Shown piece after piece: positions 46,707 through 58,579 of a stretch of 64,000 nt of DNA. The position numbers and the translations under genes were made by a program. The number at the start of each line of letters is the position of its first letter. Position 1 is the stretch's first letter. Source of the DNA: Plantago major (taxonomy: Eukaryota > Streptophyta > Magnoliopsida > Lamiales > Plantaginaceae); contig CM048844.1 in the NCBI GenBank assembly GCA_026545765.1, positions 71,595,035 to 71,659,034 of the forward strand. The letters run 5' to 3'. The notes under the pieces were generated by a model that made no database searches, was not told where the DNA came from, and saw only the letters and a list, made by a program, of their open reading frames with translations.

Positions 46707-46862
46707 CCCACTGAGGTATCTTCTGGTTCCTTTTCGTCTTTTTCTGGTAGTAACAAGGAAACCTTGTGCCGATCTAAGACAGCCTTTCAAGATCCTGAGT
46801 CCATATTAAAACGTACAAAATCCACACACCTATGAATTAGGTGCCTGGCTCTTGATGCCAAT
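46707..46862 (-). pseudogene. Sirevirus leader and gag start
   Basis: On the minus strand the primer-binding site lies 2 bp after the LTR end (TTGGCATCAAGAGC, a changed TGGTATCAGAGC), followed by a short leader and ATGGACTCAGGATC, a typical Copia gag start with a TGA six codons in. It is cut by A2 after about 30 codons. Confidence 0.75.
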
Positions 46863-47506
46863 TGAAAGAATTAAAGGAACGGAAGTTTATACTTTTAACT
46901 CTACTCTGTTCAGAACGATGTTAAGCAAATAGTATAGTGACACAGGTTTCCGACCAAGTAAAAAATCACTGTTAAGAACAATGTTGTTCTAACAGTTAAA
47001 CAATGAAACTCAAACAATAAATCTGACACAGCGGAATGTAACGATGTAAACCAAAATAAATCTGTGGACCTGAAATTTGTAAATCGCAGAGTAATAGTCA
47101 CTATTGATATTGATGTTAAGACAACAGTGTCTGTAACACTACTTGACACTATAGAACAGAACTTCCAGATTTCAGCACAGCAATAACAGACAACAACATA
47201 AAGTACGCACTGAAGACCAAAATAAATCTTAGCAGGTATATGAATATACCTGTCGTGCCTTAGGAGAAATATCAACTATCAATGAAAGAGGATTTACAAA
47301 AACTACGTTTAAGTTTCTATAAGCTAGAAATCTTAAACTGACCAACTAAGTAGGAATAGCCAAAACAAACTACCCAAGTGATACTCACCACTAAGGTATT
47401 TAGGTTATGCACTAGACATACAGAAACGTAAAGCTTAGCTAAAGACACAAGACATAGAGTATGATGTTTATGTAGTCGACTATCTCTAATCTTGCGTGCA
47501 CTTTCA
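46863..47506 (-). repeat. Sirevirus 5' LTR with internal deletion
   Basis: This matches 27142-28181 over its first 550 bp and its last dozen, with about 460 bp missing in between. It has an extra 75 bp at about 47229-47304. It starts (minus strand, at 47506) TGAAAGTGCA. AGTCT follows on the plus strand, matching GGTCT left of 27142. Confidence 0.82.
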
Positions 47507-47963
47507 AGTCTATCAACCCATTCCCAGTTCCTGTCTATTTTCCTGTCGAACTCACAACTTAGCTCTCTCCTTCTTCTCAAGTTTGCCGATGTCATCTCTT
47601 AATGGTTCTCAAGGTGTTTCCCCTGCATAAAGACTAGCAGACAAACTCCCGCAGATACATACAGATAAAACTAGAGAAAGATAATCCTAGTTTCGAATAA
47701 ACATAAATATGAAATTACATGGTTTTGAGGTTTTTAATTAATTAACGTAAACAGATAAACATATGTCAATGAAATGGAAGATTTAAATCAGGTAGAGAGA
47801 ACATGTAAGAATCAACCTTCACTTTGATAATAAGTTTATATCAAGAATAACAAATAGCGATAGTTACGGCTGAAGAGTCACATAGGTCACATATCTTATA
47901 CTAATGCGCAGTCAGTAAAGATACCACAAGTAGAATATCGTCTAGCTCAAAGCTGTCACCAGT
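47507..47963 (-). mobile_element. A1 internal segment upstream of its small ORF
   Basis: A minus-strand frame from an ATG at about 47595 (TSANLRRRRELSCEFDRKID) runs into the Sirevirus at 47507. It stays in phase with the frame ending at 27034 if the 20-kb insertion is removed. The rest is AT-rich and non-coding. Confidence 0.5.
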
Positions 47964-48386
47964 GGCTATGTAACACCCTGCTCTTTGAAAAAAAAAAAAA
48001 AAAGAAATTACTAGAGCGTGCTAGTGCGTCTAAGAGCGCACACTTTAAAATTCGTGGTCATTTAAAACTTTTGAAACTAGTTCGCACTCGACGAACGGAG
48101 CGTTAAGAACATTAAATAGCGTTTAATGACTAAAAAATAACTTTTGCAACGGATATAACTAACATTTAGAATTTTGTGCAAAGAGAACTTATTACAAAAA
48201 CGGTATCTAAAACATGTCTTCGAAATTAACGATTGTAAACTTGAAATTAAAGAATATCTCAAAACTTAGTCTATGGATGTACTGAATCAATGCCAAACTC
48301 GATCCCTATCCACTCCAGCTCCAACGTTACCTGAGGATCAAATAGGGTAAGGGTGAGTACCTACTTGTACTCGCAAGAAAGCCATG

Positions 48387-48522
<136 letters not shown>

Positions 48523-48703
48523 ACAAAAGGTACAATTAAAATCATTTATAATTCGATTGTTACTTTAAACATTGGACTTGAGCATTCATTTCTTAACATG
48601 AACATTCATTGATTCAAGCTCTTTTCTTTACTTTAGCTAGAATCACTTTAGATGTTCTTTCTAATTAGGATGTCTAGGTAAGCTTTGCTTCATATTGATT
48701 ATA

Positions 48704-48856
48704 CGTGTATGCTCATCGTAGTAGTATACGATCAAACGCATTGGCTCTCATGTGTATACTCACCGTAGAAGTATACGATCAAACGCATCGGCTTTCGCCT
48801 CAGCTCTCATATGTATGTTCATCGTAGCAACATACGATCAAACGCCATAGCTCATC
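48704..48856. repeat. Three-copy minisatellite, about 47 bp
   Basis: GTATRCTCAYCGTAGNAG, then TACGATCAAACGCAT, recurs at about 48705, 48752 and 48811, the third after an extra 12 bp. It lies within the solo LTR. Confidence 0.8.
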
Positions 48857-49734
48857 TTTCTTTTGTATAACCGATAGAGGCACCTAACCATCCTTTTAAC
48901 CATTCTTTACTTCAATCATTCATCCATCTAACTTTAAGAAACTATCTTACATCTTTCTTAGTATTTAGGAAAATACTATAGACAAGCCAGGAAGCTTGTA
49001 TAGTTATTCCAAGTTTTTTCAAGCAAATGTTTTTGCTATAGTTAACTTTATCATTAAATTTCAAGATACAACTTCATACCCAAGTTACTGTGCCAAGCCA
49101 CAAGCTAGTTACACAATCAAGCATCACAGTTAAACTAATACCAGGCACAATAATCTACCAATTACTTAACAAAGGACAACAATTTCAAGCAATCAACCAC
49201 ACGTTGGCCTGATATTTAAAACTGCAGTAATTAACAATGATGAGCCCGAGAGTAAGGTAATAGTCAAGAATTAATTAACTTTCTTTCTTTCTTCATCAAC
49301 TAAGATTGTCCACGTCTAATACATATAATACTAAGTACTGGCATAATTAATTTGGCAACTAAAATATAATGTCACCCGCGCGAAGACAATTGCAAACATA
49401 AAATTATCCTTCTTACCATAAAAGAGACGGTGGTTCCAAGAACAAATAACACAACATGCATATACCACTCGCATATAACAATGATAAATAATTGTCGGAA
49501 TTTCGGAAGCATACCTTTCAATTTATACCGAAACTAACAAAACCTCACACTCAGATAAGATATATGAATAATTCATGATTGAATAAGAAAATTCCTAAGC
49601 TTCACTTGCCTGGTTAGAAGACGAAACAAAGAAAAGAACAGAGAACACGAATGGCTAGCCTTCTTCTTCTTCTAAGGTTTTTCTTCGCGAATCCAACCTT
49701 CCCCCTTTTCTTTTAAAGTAAAGAACTATTATTT

Positions 49735-51461
49735 AGCCTTATTAAGAAGATTGAGTCAATAATTGTGAGGTTTTGGTGGGGTTGGTAAAAAGAAGATACA
49801 TTGGATTAATTGGGATTCTTTATGTGAGTCAAAAAGAGAGGGTGTGATGGGTTTTAGGGATCTTTCGTTCTTTTAATTTGACTATGCTTGGCAAGCAAAT
49901 TTGGAGAATTAATTTTTACTCAGATTCCCTTTTGAGTAGAGTTTTTAAAGCCAAATATTTTCCTCACTATGATATCCTTGAAGCCACTCCTGAGAGAGTA
50001 ATTCGTCTTTTACTTGGAAGAGTGTGTGTGGGGCTTTGGTTCTTCTTAATAGTGGAGTTAGATGGAGGATAGGTAATGGGAGAAGGGTCAATGCTCAGAA
50101 TGATAATTGGATTCCGAGGGATAATGTTTTTCGACTTCTAACTTTACTGTTGCTGATCTCTTTTCTGACAATGGGACTTCTTGGGATACTGATATGGTTA
50201 AGAGTATTTTTTGGGAAGTTGATGTATCTGAATTTCTCCAAATCCCTGTGCCAATGGCTGATGTACAGGATCGGCGAGTCTGGCACTTCAGTAAAAGCGG
50301 CTTCTACTCAGTAAAGAGCGATTACCATCTCGCTAGAATGCTGCGCCAAAGAAATGCTCACAGCGCTAATGGCAACACAAGCAACCCGTGTGCTACTGAT
50401 TTGAATTGGATTTGGAATTTACATATCCCAAATAAAATTAAAATCTTCCTCTGGCATCTTATTCGAAACTCTTTACCAGTTCTTACAGCTCTTAGCCATC
50501 GGGGGATAGATTTGGTCACTTGCTGTCCTATTTGCAGTTCCGAAAACGAAACAAGCCTTCAAGTTTTTAAAGATTGTTTGTATGCGAGATTATTTTGGGC
50601 TGTTTCGAACTTACCACATCATATTATTGCAACTAATTCAGCAAACGTTTATCATTGGATCCAACAGGTGCGGAATAAGCTCCATTCGGATGACTTCGAG
50701 TTTTTTATTACCTCTTGTTGGAGTATTTGGAGCCATAGGAATAAAGTTGTCCACGAATCCAGTGGCCATGACGCACATGAAGTTGTAATCTTTGTACAAC
50801 GCTACATTGCCAGATTTAAGGAGGCGCAATCACAGTTTGCCAGCCCCAGACCACCAGATCAGAATCAGCGCTGGAAACCACCTGTTGCCGGAGTTATCAA
50901 AATCAATTATGATGCGTCTTTTAACCCACGGATGAAGGAAGCCAGGGCGGACCTAGGGGGCGAACGCCCACCCTAAAATTTGGAAAAAAAGAAATTATAG
51001 GTAATATTTTCGAAAATTTTGGATTTCGCCCCCATAACCCTCGGAAAAACTTCATATATGTAATTTCAACCGGTATCGTTGCCACGGAGAATAATGGCCT
51101 GATACTCGCGTGCATGGAAGCGCTGCAGCTTCACTTTTGTAGCCACACCAGAATTGGCGGAAGCTTTGGCGGTACGAGCAGCTGTGATTATGGCTTGCGA
51201 CCTGGACCTTGTGCAAGGGGATTTGTCTTTGTCTGCCATTGGGAATATTGTCGAGGAAACCAAGTCTTTGGCTTTATTTTTTGAATCAGCACTTTTCCTT
51301 TTTGGCAGACGATCTAGTAATTTGTTAGCTAATTCTCTAACTACTTTGGTTAAGACTGATAGTTTTGGTTCCTCCGAGATTCCTTTTGCGAATCCTAATA
51401 TACCCGTTTGATTATTTTATCAATGAAATGATATTTTCCCTTAAAAAAAAAAAAAAAAAGA
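49735..51461 (+). pseudogene. 5'-truncated LINE (L1-type): RT end, zf-RVT, RNase H, poly(A)
   Basis: The start encodes the C-terminal end of reverse transcriptase in two or more frames (SKREGVMGFRDLSF, then GKQIWRINFYSDSLLSRVFK). A zinc-binding RVT domain follows (DLNWIWNLHIPNKIKIFLWH, CCPICSSENETSLQVFKDC), then a plant-type RNase H (KPPVAGVIKINYDASFNPR). This is split by a 128-bp insertion at 50944-51071 and resumes as ENNGLILACMEA. It ends at 51411 followed by a poly(A) run (51445-51461). Truncation at the 5' end and the poly(A) tail are typical of target-primed insertion. A short AAAGAA beside both ends is a weak target duplication. Confidence 0.85.
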
Positions 51462-51588
51462 ATGGACCTAGTAATGAGAGAAGTCTTGGGCTTTTTTAAG
51501 TATTTAATCCAAAACTTGGCCCAAAACGACAGAAGTTGTTTTAATTCTTTTTAATTCGATTAATTAAAAACCGGGACGTTATAGGCTA

Positions 51589-51893
51589 GCTAAATAACAA
51601 ACCTCAGGCAGAATATCAACTTATAGACACGGCTGACATCGCCTAATCTAATGCAACGAATACTCATGGCATGCGACAAACATGAATAAACAATGCATCT
51701 TTCCTCAAACAACACAGGTATGAGCAACAATCACATAACCAACATAGATGCTAAAATTATTCCATCATGTGAAAACCACCCTTACATAAGTAAGTTAGCC
51801 TGACATAACTAAAAGTAAACAAACAAATACTGAAAATAAAATATTTTTGGATTTTTTCCCTGAGGAAATCGATTCCTACATATTATATACTCC
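51589..51893 (-). mobile_element. A1 leader remnant
   Basis: On the minus strand GGAATCGATTTCC, followed by AAAAATCCAAAAATATTTT, matches the A2 leader at 38790-38830. This indicates the 5' untranslated part of A1, cut at 51893. No 5' LTR or gag of A1 is present. Confidence 0.5.
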
Positions 51894-53341
51894 CTCCGTT
51901 CCAAGAAATCTTTTCATTTTAACTTTGACCGGTCAACTATCTTCGGCTTTAACCGCGAATTACTCTTAAACTATAATAGTAAATAATTTAATAAAATCAT
52001 ATAATGAAAATTTAATAAATAAATTTTCATTTCCAATAATAATTTAATAATTAAATCTTTCCAATGAAATCTTTGGAAAGATTTAATAACTTAATCTTTC
52101 CAACTGTTTTTCTTTTAATTTAAGTTTATTTTAAGTTTATTGTAGCTTTTTTTTTTAATTTTCTGGAATTGAAAATTTATTTTTGTATTTTATTTTGAAG
52201 GAATGACATAGATAATTAGGTGACTGTCAATATCGAGTGTGATTCGTTGACTTTGTTGTCACATCATCGGTCAAAGTCAATTTTGTGCGAAAAGTCCCGT
52301 TTCTGCCAAAGTTTTGGAACATTGGGACTACATTTGTCGAGAGAGACAAACGTTACACTGCGTGCGCCAAATCCCCTAAACTTTAGGATCAATTATGCTT
52401 TTTTGCCGTCATGGTGAGCATTTAATATATATTTCTGGGATAATATGTAATTCACCACCTGAGAATATAAATTTGAAATGCTTAACATCGTCTTGGTTTG
52501 CCATTGCATACACTTTTTGTTACTCTAACTTTATGTTTTTTAAACATTAATTCTTCTCAAGTGTTTATCTATTATTCCTTTTCTACGAGTTTAGAATTTG
52601 GGTAACTTCTTCGTTCTTCTCCGATCTTCCCTTCTTTTTGTTCAGTCGGTATGAGGCATCGCCTTTTCTTTTAGTTTCCTACATGTGGTTTTTTCTTCTT
52701 CTCCTCAAGATCTAGCTTTCAGTCCTAAATTTCAGGATTAACAAAAAGGACATGAATGGTTCGCCAAGACCCGGACGCAACCTTCTTTATCTTTTGACAA
52801 ACAACTGCGAAAATAAGTGATTTTCACGCATAGCATGACACGCAAATTCTAGTGTTAGTCTATAAGTCCAACACAAAGTATATTAAAATACGGCTCTACA
52901 TAATTCATATTATTAATAAAAATAGGAATGTTTTTAATCAAAACATGTCTATATTATTAATATTGATGTTTTTCATACACAAAAATTTCATTTTGTTTAT
53001 AACATAGATGTTTTAATTAACAACATTATTGTTTTTGTTAATAATATAGGTTCGTTTTTAGATAAATTATCGAAATACCGTCGCTCAATATTCCAATATT
53101 TAAAATTTCAAATGTCGTTATAATGTATTACTTTCAACTCAAATACTGCATGTGTTAAACAGTTTTGCGTGCAAATATTACGAGTTTGATATATAGTACT
53201 GATCGGTCGAAGTTCATAGTTTTTTTTTTTTTTTCATTTAATGTTTGATGACCCTGATTAAATTTTCTGTGTTCGCCCCCTCGTACCTAGTCACCGAGTC
53301 ACAAACCCATGTCCAGCATGTGAAGCTGCTCTTCAGCATGA
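51894..53341. other. AT-rich intergenic sequence
   Basis: It begins with CTCCCTCCGTTCC, a Stowaway-like end without a matching partner. No gene was recognised. An AT-rich MITE-like repeat (copy 2) lies at about 52890-53090, with GTTAATAATATAGGTTCGTT. Confidence 0.55.
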
Positions 53342-53640
53342 AGTTTTTTTTTTTTTTTTTGAGAAAAACAAGATTTCATTAGAAATCAAAGAAAAGGAGC
53401 AAAAGCTCATTACAAATGTTGTAGCAATAGAGAAACAGCTCTAAGATACTGAAAGGAAAATGAAACAGACTCAAAGAGAATCAGCTCTAAAAATTACAAG
53501 TGCTCATGAAACACAAAAGGCAGAGATAGATAGTCATGTGAGTCTGCCGTAAAATGATGACAAAGCTGATGGGCAAGTCGATTCGCTTCACGACGCACAT
53601 GATGAATCCGGAAATCCGCAAAGTCACCAAGCATTTGAAA
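53342..53640 (-). pseudogene. LINE 3' tail, minus strand
   Basis: A T run (53346-53361) marks the poly(A) tail. The reverse strand encodes RIHHVRREANRLAHQL, the usual end of the LINE RNase H domain, and a stop. Only the last ~300 bp of the element are present. Confidence 0.78.
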
Positions 53641-53694
53641 GTCAGTAGTATTGTTGTTTGGTTTGTTTGTAGAATGACTTTTTAGACTCTCGGT

Positions 53695-53985
53695 TGTTAG
53701 ATATATTAATATAAGTGGATTATTTACACACCTCTTTATAAGTTCGAACTTTTAGATGAGATGAAATTCTACTACGGTATCAGAACATTTGGCTCACGCC
53801 TAACCTGGGTTCGAATCTCCTTGGAGACAAACTCCGACCCATATTAAATTTCCACTCGAATGACTTCCCCAAAGAGGTTGAAATCGACCACGAGTGCGGA
53901 GAGTATTGGAGAATTAATATAAATGACTAGATTCCATACCTCTCTACAAGTTCGAGCTTTTAGATGAGATGGAATTGTATCATTG
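53695..53985 (+). mobile_element. TRIM-like miniature LTR element
   Basis: Two similar ~80-bp ends (TGTTAGATATATTAATATAA...AGTTCGAACTTTTAGATGAG and TGGAGAATTAATATAAATGA...AGTTCGAGCTTTTAGATGAG) flank about 130 bp that begins CGGTATCAGAAC, a primer-binding-site variant. There is no coding region. GGGTTCGAATCTC inside resembles a pol III B box, as in other TRIMs. Confidence 0.65.
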
Positions 53986-55331
53986 TATCAGAGGAGGCCA
54001 ATCAAATCGATTATGATTTCACGTGGAGAGCCGATTAACTGGAGCCTATTCTATCATCGGTCACTAGGTGGAATTTCATGAAATCTTGTATTTTTATTCA
54101 ATTCTGATCTCACATGGCATGCTGTATTACAACAAATTAAATTAAATCAAACAACCAAGAATCCAAGATCATTTTTGTTGACCTGCCGCGTGTATGCCGT
54201 GGCGGCTATATTCAACTTGGGGAGAGTATCTATCATGATAAAAGGTATTGAGGGTGATATATAAGTATCTTATGTATCAAGATTATTTCTGCAAGCTAAG
54301 GTCAGAACTCAATTACAAAGGTAAAACTTCTTATTTTTTCACAGTAGTTACTTTATTCATATTTAAAACAATAATCGAATGAGTAAGTTTATTGGATGAC
54401 AGTAAATAAATTTATTTAGATATCGATCTATCTTGTTATTAAAACCATCAATTTTATAAATTAAAACGTCTATGTTTTCAAAATTGATATTTTCTCATAT
54501 TATAAAACAACTCATTTCGTTATAATAAACATTTTTATTAATAATATGCATGATTTTATTGATAATATAGATCCATTACTATATAAATTATATCATAGAT
54601 ATTTTCATAATAACATAGATGATTTTATTGATAACATAAGTTCGTCTCTAGTATAGTTATCTGGATACGGTCTCCCAAAAGACTTTGTGTAAGAAAATTT
54701 GGAATTCAATTTAATGTTCAACAGTTCATCTAATTTATTAAATTTCAATTTTTTGCGTACATATATCAATGTTTAAGCTGAAGGTGAAGGGTTCGAATCT
54801 CATTGACGTGATTTTATCTCTTTTATTTCTTTTATTTTTTTTAAGAAACTTTTTATTCTCTTATGTATTTATTCCTCAATAATATTCGTACTGAAATATA
54901 TATGGAGTTAAAAACTACACATTTCATACTCGGGACTAAATTGTAAAGGTATTAGTTTTTAAAAGTGTGTTGTGTTGAGTGAAACATTTACCACATGTTT
55001 GGCATACCACTAAAACGGACTATTCATTCGTTAAAAAAGTTTCAGGGTATTTGTTTTGTAACTTCTACCGTAAATAAATTTACTCAATTATTTATCCACT
55101 GAACAATTATCCTTCTCTAATCCACTCTACTCTTTCCCCGCTCTTTTTAAACTAACAACATTATACAATCAAAAAATGTTAAAACCAATCAAATAACCTT
55201 AAAAATTATCAAATACATCATTTCCTTCTTACAGACCCTATAAAATTTTAACTCTATTTCAAACATAATTTTCAATAACTCGCATTTCAACACAATTACT
55301 ATTCCTCAACTAAAATTGTTTCATACTTCAG
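53986..55331. other. AT-rich intergenic sequence with MITE-like repeat, copy 3
   Basis: At 54400-54690 it carries ATTAATAATATGCATGATTT, TTATTGATAACATAAGTTCG and TACGGTCTCCCAAAAGAC, related to the repeats at 7705 and 52890. GGGTTCGAATCTCATTG with a T-rich tail (54788-54840) could be a SINE end, but no A box was found. No gene. Confidence 0.5.
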
Positions 55332-56800
55332 TGGTTAGGAATATATGTTTAGATTTTAATCAGCAACCTTAATGACATATCTTAGTTCAGAAAGGTAACT
55401 ACTACTCTTAGTTCACTTGAACATTATAAAACAGGAAGCTTACCGAGTATGTTAGTCTAATTAATCTTGTATAGAATGTTAGGTCTTTTGAATGTAATTT
55501 TTATATCTTTAAAAGAACCAAGAAGCAAGCATCCAGTAGGAGGACATCAAATTTTAAGAACAAGTCCACTGCACAAGATTGCTGAAGACAATGAAGGAAG
55601 GTCTCATAAGATACATTGGCTCAGATACCTTGAGGAAACAATTGTTGTTCAAAGACAAGTTTCACTCAAAACAGGTTTTTGAAGGACTAAAGGAAACTGA
55701 GAAAGGATTGTGTAAAGGCTTAGATACCTTGCACATATCTGTTGAGACTACATGACAAAATAGTAAACTGCATTAATTACGAAAACAAAGATGCCTGAAC
55801 AAAAGAGGAAAATCTCAACAAAGAGACAAAGCTCACCGCAGTACTATTTCAGTTATCTATAGTTTGAATCGCATAGTGCCTAACATATACTATTCAAACA
55901 GGAGGATTTTCAACTATAAATTTAACCACTTAGAATGTTTGAAAGGCACTAAAGTACACATTACTGAACACAAGCATACAAGCCTTCAAACCTACTTACT
56001 AACTCTCAAAGCTATTGTTTATTGTTGTGACTCAAGCTCTCAGTTTCTAAGTAGCTCCCAAGTTCTAAGTGTCCTGAACTTCAACCAGCCTTGCATACTG
56101 TGAAGGAGTTGAATCAAAAGAACAAAGTTATGACATAATCAGTGATTCATTCTCCTAAACAAGTACCAAGCCTTGGGTCATCAAGAACAACTTCCCATAC
56201 TCTGAAAAGAGTATTAAGAAAGATTGATTCTCCAAGTACTAAATAAGTAATTGAGAAAGTTACAAGGTTGACTTACTATGACAACTACCATAACCTTAAA
56301 ACACCAACAGACGTGTTAAGGAAATGATTTAGCTGAGAAAGCTAAAGTCCTAACCTATCTGAGCATAGGAAGTACTTGGCTGAGGAATAACTCAAGGTTA
56401 CTGAGTAGAGGAAGTATTTAGTTGAGGAAGCTAGGGAATAACTCAGGGGGAACACTTGGTTGGGAACCTAGTGTTATAAACGCATTTGACTAGAGATAGG
56501 ATTTTGTAAGGAAACTCATCATCTTGTCATAGTGAATTCAAGTCATGTGACAGGGCGAGTGGATTAGTTGAGGGATTACGCCGCCCTCATATACTGCTAT
56601 AAACTGTGTCTCATTTACTTAATACACTTACGCTTCAATATATATTTACTATTTGTGCTTACATTATTGTTATAGCTAACTGGCACTCACAAGCAACAAG
56701 CACTTATCACAAAGACTTCCGCTCTCTGAAAACTAAGTACCATATATTTGAAAAGATATCTGAGAAATTTGTGAATCGACAAAAATTTGAAAAGACTATT
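55332..56800 (+). repeat. Copia family LTR (copy C3), interrupted
   Basis: It starts TGGTTAGGAATATATG and follows the family LTR to GAAAAGACTATT, where it is cut by the LTR of copy C4. The missing tail (C run, CTTTTACTTTGCCG, ACCAACA) should lie beyond the right edge of the window after C4. Confidence 0.88.
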
Positions 56801-58461
56801 TGTTAGGAATATCTGTTTAGATTTTGATCAGCAACCTAATGACTTAACTTAGCTCAGAAAGGTGATTAGTACTCTTGGTTCACTTGAACATTGTAAAAGA
56901 GGAAACTCACTAAGTATGATAGTCTAGCAAATCTTGTATAGGATGTTAGGTCTCGAAATGTAATTTTATTTTATGAAGAAGACCAAGAAGAAAGACATCC
57001 GGCAGGAAAAGTTCAACAATTTTGAAGACTTGAAGATTGCACAAGATTGCTGAGGACAAAGGTTTTTCAGATACCTATGACCAGATACCTTGAAGACACA
57101 GGCGTTTTTAAATAAACAGTGTTACAAGAGATATCTGAGAACTAAAAGGTTTCTGAAACAAGGAAAGTGCCCACAGATATCTACAATCAGATACCTTGGA
57201 CATAAACTATGTTTCTGAAAAGAAATATTTTATAACAAAGTTGTTTCAACAAGTGGTATCTGGAGTTGTGATAATCTATGGAAAAGAACATGCAAAGCTT
57301 CAGAGAACTCTGATAGAATAAGATCTATGATACAATGCATAGTTTCGTTGGTACTATAGGACAAAGTATAGTACAGTGCATTAAATGCGCAGACATAAAT
57401 GTCTGAACAAAAACGGTAGCTTCTGAAAAAGAAGACAAACCTGCTATAGTACTATACTCAGATATCAATAGTTTGAAATTGAGTTAAGCCTAACGGATAC
57501 TATTCAAATGGCACTCAAATTCATCTATAAATATCAACACTTAGACTGCTTGAGAATACACCTTAGAACACACAGAACTTACACCAAGAACACTGAATAC
57601 TCACACAAGCTCTCTCAAGCATACTACTTACCTTCAAGCTTTTTGTTGCGACCAAAGCTCTTGATTCTAAGTAGCACAAAAGTTCTAAGTGTCCTGATCC
57701 TTAACAAGCATTGTTATTTGTGAAAGAGTTGAACTAAGATTTCATATCTGAGTTTCATTCTCTTAAACACTTATCATAGACTTGGGTCAGTAAAGAACAA
57801 GATACCATACATTGCAAAGTTTATTAAGTATACTTGATTCATAGAGCTATCTGAATAACTGAACAAGTTATTAAAGAAGCTCACCTGACAATCTACCTTA
57901 ACCAACACCTTAATCGGCGTGGAGTACAGGAAGTACTTAGTTTGGAAAACTAAGGAATAACTCCAAGGTTATTGAGCACATAAAGTACTTAGTTTGGGAA
58001 ACTAAGGAACAGCTCAAAAAGGTTTCTGAGTATAGGAAGTACTTGGCTGTGAAAGTCGGGGAATAACTCAGGGGGAACACTCGGTTGGGAACCTAGTGTA
58101 TTTAGGAATCAAGAGAAAATATTTGTAAGGTTACATCATTTATCTGTCTTAGTGGATTCTAGGTCTGAGAAAGGCCGAAGTGGATTAGTTGAAGGATTAC
58201 GCCACCTTCAGATACCACTATAAAAAGACTTGTGTTATTTACTTTCTGTAGTTTATTACTTGCTTTACTTATCTTGCAAAGTACTTACACATATCTTGCT
58301 GAGCACGTGCACTTATCACAGAAAAGTCTTCCACTCTCTGAAATTAAGTATCAGATATCTTCACAGATATCTGAGAAACCGTGCTTATCGACAAAAGTTT
58401 TAAAAGACTATTCACCCCCCCCCCCCTCTTGTCTTTTACTTTGCCGTTATCTGGACCAACA
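56801..58461 (+). repeat. Copia family 5' LTR (copy C4)
   Basis: It runs from TGTTAGGAATATCTG to ATCTGGACCAACA, 1661 bp, complete. It carries a C run at 58416-58427. The left flank CTATT (56796-56800) is the expected half of the target duplication. Confidence 0.93.
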
Positions 58462-58463
58462 AG

Positions 58464-58475
58464 TGGTATCAGAGC
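58464..58475 (+). promoter_or_regulatory. C4 primer-binding site
   Basis: TGGTATCAGAGC, complementary to initiator tRNA-Met, lies 2 bp after the LTR. The leader continues to the gag ATG at 58580. Confidence 0.92.
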
Positions 58476-58579
58476 AGGAGGTTCCCAAGCCTTCTGCACT
58501 GAACCTAGATCCCAGATAAGTGCCCACTAACTGCTTTTCACCTACACTTGATTTGTTTGTTTAGTGTGTTTGCTGCAGG

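Noticed and set aside
48704..48856. CRISPR-like spaced repeat
   Set aside because: Only three diverged units with uneven spacing in a plant LTR; a minisatellite explains it.
51893..52400. Stowaway-like start CTCCCTCCGTTCC
   Set aside because: I found no matching inverted end or TA-flanked partner downstream, so it is only noted as a possible fragment.
53800..53815. tRNA gene suggested by GGGTTCGAATCTC
   Set aside because: It lies inside the TRIM-like element after its primer-binding site; no acceptor stem can be formed.
54788..54840. tRNA gene or SINE (GGGTTCGAATCTC with T-rich tail)
   Set aside because: No A box, no cloverleaf and no defined 5' end; B-box-like motifs are frequent by chance and in TRIMs.
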